NCBI RefSeq assembly: GCF_021389935.1
Contig: NZ_CP089979.1
Location: forward strand, 5,747,001 to 5,811,000
DNA: 64,000 nucleotides
Reading direction: 5' to 3'
Origin: Fulvivirga ligni
Lineage (GTDB): Bacteria > Bacteroidota > Bacteroidia > Cytophagales > Cyclobacteriaceae
Shown: positions 63,446 to 64,000 of the stretch, piece by piece
How positions within the stretch are numbered: the stretch's first letter is position 1
How the letters are laid out: each line of letters begins with the position of its first letter
The notes under the pieces: generated by a model
Told to the model about the DNA's origin: nothing
The model's input: only the letters and a program-made list of their open reading frames with translations
The model's database searches: none
Program-made: the position numbers and the translations under genes

Positions 63446-64000
63446 ATGTTAAGCAGAGTTGCAGACTCCATCTACTGGCTAGGTAGGTATTTGGAAAGAG
63501 CCGAGAATTATGCACGTTTTATTGATGTAAACTATAACCTGATGCTAGACCTGCCTCCAGGTATGGATGAGCAGTGGGAGCCTCTTATAGCAGTAACGGG
63601 CGATCTGGAAAATTACAAAAACAGATACACCCAGTCTGATCGGAAAAATGCCATTTATTTTCTAGCCTTTGATGAAGAAAACCCCAACTCCTTACTTTCC
63701 AGCATTACCCGAGCCAGGGAAAATGCCAGGGTGGTTAGAGAAAACCTTACCAAGGAAACATGGGAGAAACTGAATGAGGTTTACCTGCAAGCCAAACAAG
63801 GTTATAAAGCCAAAATATGGAAAATGGATGATCCCAGAGGTTTTTTCATTCATATAAAATACTCCATCCAGCTGCTCTACGGTATCGCTGATAACAGCGT
63901 GGCCAGAACAGAGGGCTGGTACTTTAACAAGCTGGGACATTATTTAGAAAGAGCTGACAAAACTTCGAGGGTTTTAGATGTAAAATACCATATCCTACTT
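63446..64000 (+). CDS. Alpha-E domain protein (DUF403), partial
   Basis: The first 185 residues of a helical DUF403 protein, open to the end of the window: MLSRVADSIYWLGRYLERAEN, then DDPRGFFIHIKYSIQLL and LGHYLERADKTSRVLDV. I start it at 63446 to match the family N-terminus; an in-frame ATG at 63434 is possible and overlaps the ATP-grasp stop. It pairs with the ATP-grasp protein, and a transglutaminase-like gene often follows beyond the edge. Confidence 0.88.
   Translation, partial: MLSRVADSIYWLGRYLERAENYARFIDVNYNLMLDLPPGMDEQWEPLIAVTGDLENYKNRYTQSDRKNAIYFLAFDEENPNSLLSSITRARENARVVRENLTKETWEKLNEVYLQAKQGYKAKIWKMDDPRGFFIHIKYSIQLLYGIADNSVARTEGWYFNKLGHYLERADKTSRVLDVKYHILL

Noticed and set aside
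1-64000. CRISPR arrays, insertion sequences, prophage or plasmid features
   Set aside because: No regularly spaced repeats, transposase, integrase or phage structural genes were seen on either strand.

Overview
The window reads as a piece of chromosome from an AT-rich, gliding-type Bacteroidota, most likely a Cytophagales relative. Signs seen in the sequence are a gldC gene at the left edge, a TonB-dependent outer-membrane receptor with a CarboxypepD_reg-like N-terminal domain, many short lipoprotein signal peptides, and promoters that fit the Bacteroidota pattern TTTG/TTG - 19 nt - TAnnTTTG (sodB, phoH, galK and the tRNA-like gene). I see no phage, plasmid, insertion sequence or CRISPR array; the content is mostly chromosomal housekeeping and accessory metabolism. 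The genus cannot be fixed from the sequence alone.

Layout. 0-5 kb: gldC, then a TonB receptor paired with a GDSL/SGNH lipoprotein. 5-12 kb: a large PAS-GAF-PAS hybrid kinase, a nucleoside-phosphorylase-like protein, DUF4112, an App1-type phosphatase and a small orphan gene behind a tandem repeat. 12-19 kb: a sugar block (galactokinase with a divergent Nudix-type regulator, a formylglycine-generating-enzyme-like lipoprotein, a ROK kinase with a divergent LacI regulator), then lipoproteins and a phosphopantetheinyl transferase. 19-26 kb: a PQQ-type dehydrogenase with its cytochrome c, flotillin-like FloA, an M23 peptidase, a coiled-coil secreted protein and a Prc-type S41 protease. 26-28 kb: sodB with a divergent cysteine-containing HTH regulator. 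28-37 kb: a TolB-like propeller protein and a complete TolC-HlyD-ABC export operon with its TetR regulator. 36-38 kb: an ArsR/SRPBCC/VOC operon. 38-45 kb: a solute-binding protein, enoyl-CoA hydratase, ComEC, two GNATs, PhoH, a DUF62 protein and tRNA-Leu(CAA). 45-53 kb: orphan lipoproteins, two Tat-exported Gfo/Idh/MocA oxidoreductases with a double DUF1080 protein, and a thioredoxin-fold protein. 52.9 kb: a class II tRNA-like RNA gene with its own promoter and terminator. 53-61 kb: a YARHG protein, PhzF, glutaminyl cyclase, a sulfur-transport trio and cytochrome bd with a small coupled membrane protein. 61-64 kb: a PhoD-like phosphatase and a circularly permuted ATP-grasp/alpha-E pair running off the right edge.

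Regulation is unusually readable. Four regulator/target pairs carry clear symmetric or repeated sites: TetR (two copies of one 18-bp site in opposite orientation), ArsR (two 20-bp sites), the sodB/HTH divergent promoters (one inverted repeat covering both -7 elements), and galK/Nudix (two related 21-bp repeats).

The most unusual object is the RNA gene at 52911-53042. It aligns position by position with tRNA-Leu (acceptor, 3-bp D stem, anticodon stem, perfect T arm), but its anticodon loop lacks U33 and a purine at 37, and its variable region is about 63 nt. It appears to be expressed, folded and terminated as an independent unit, yet is unlikely to decode.
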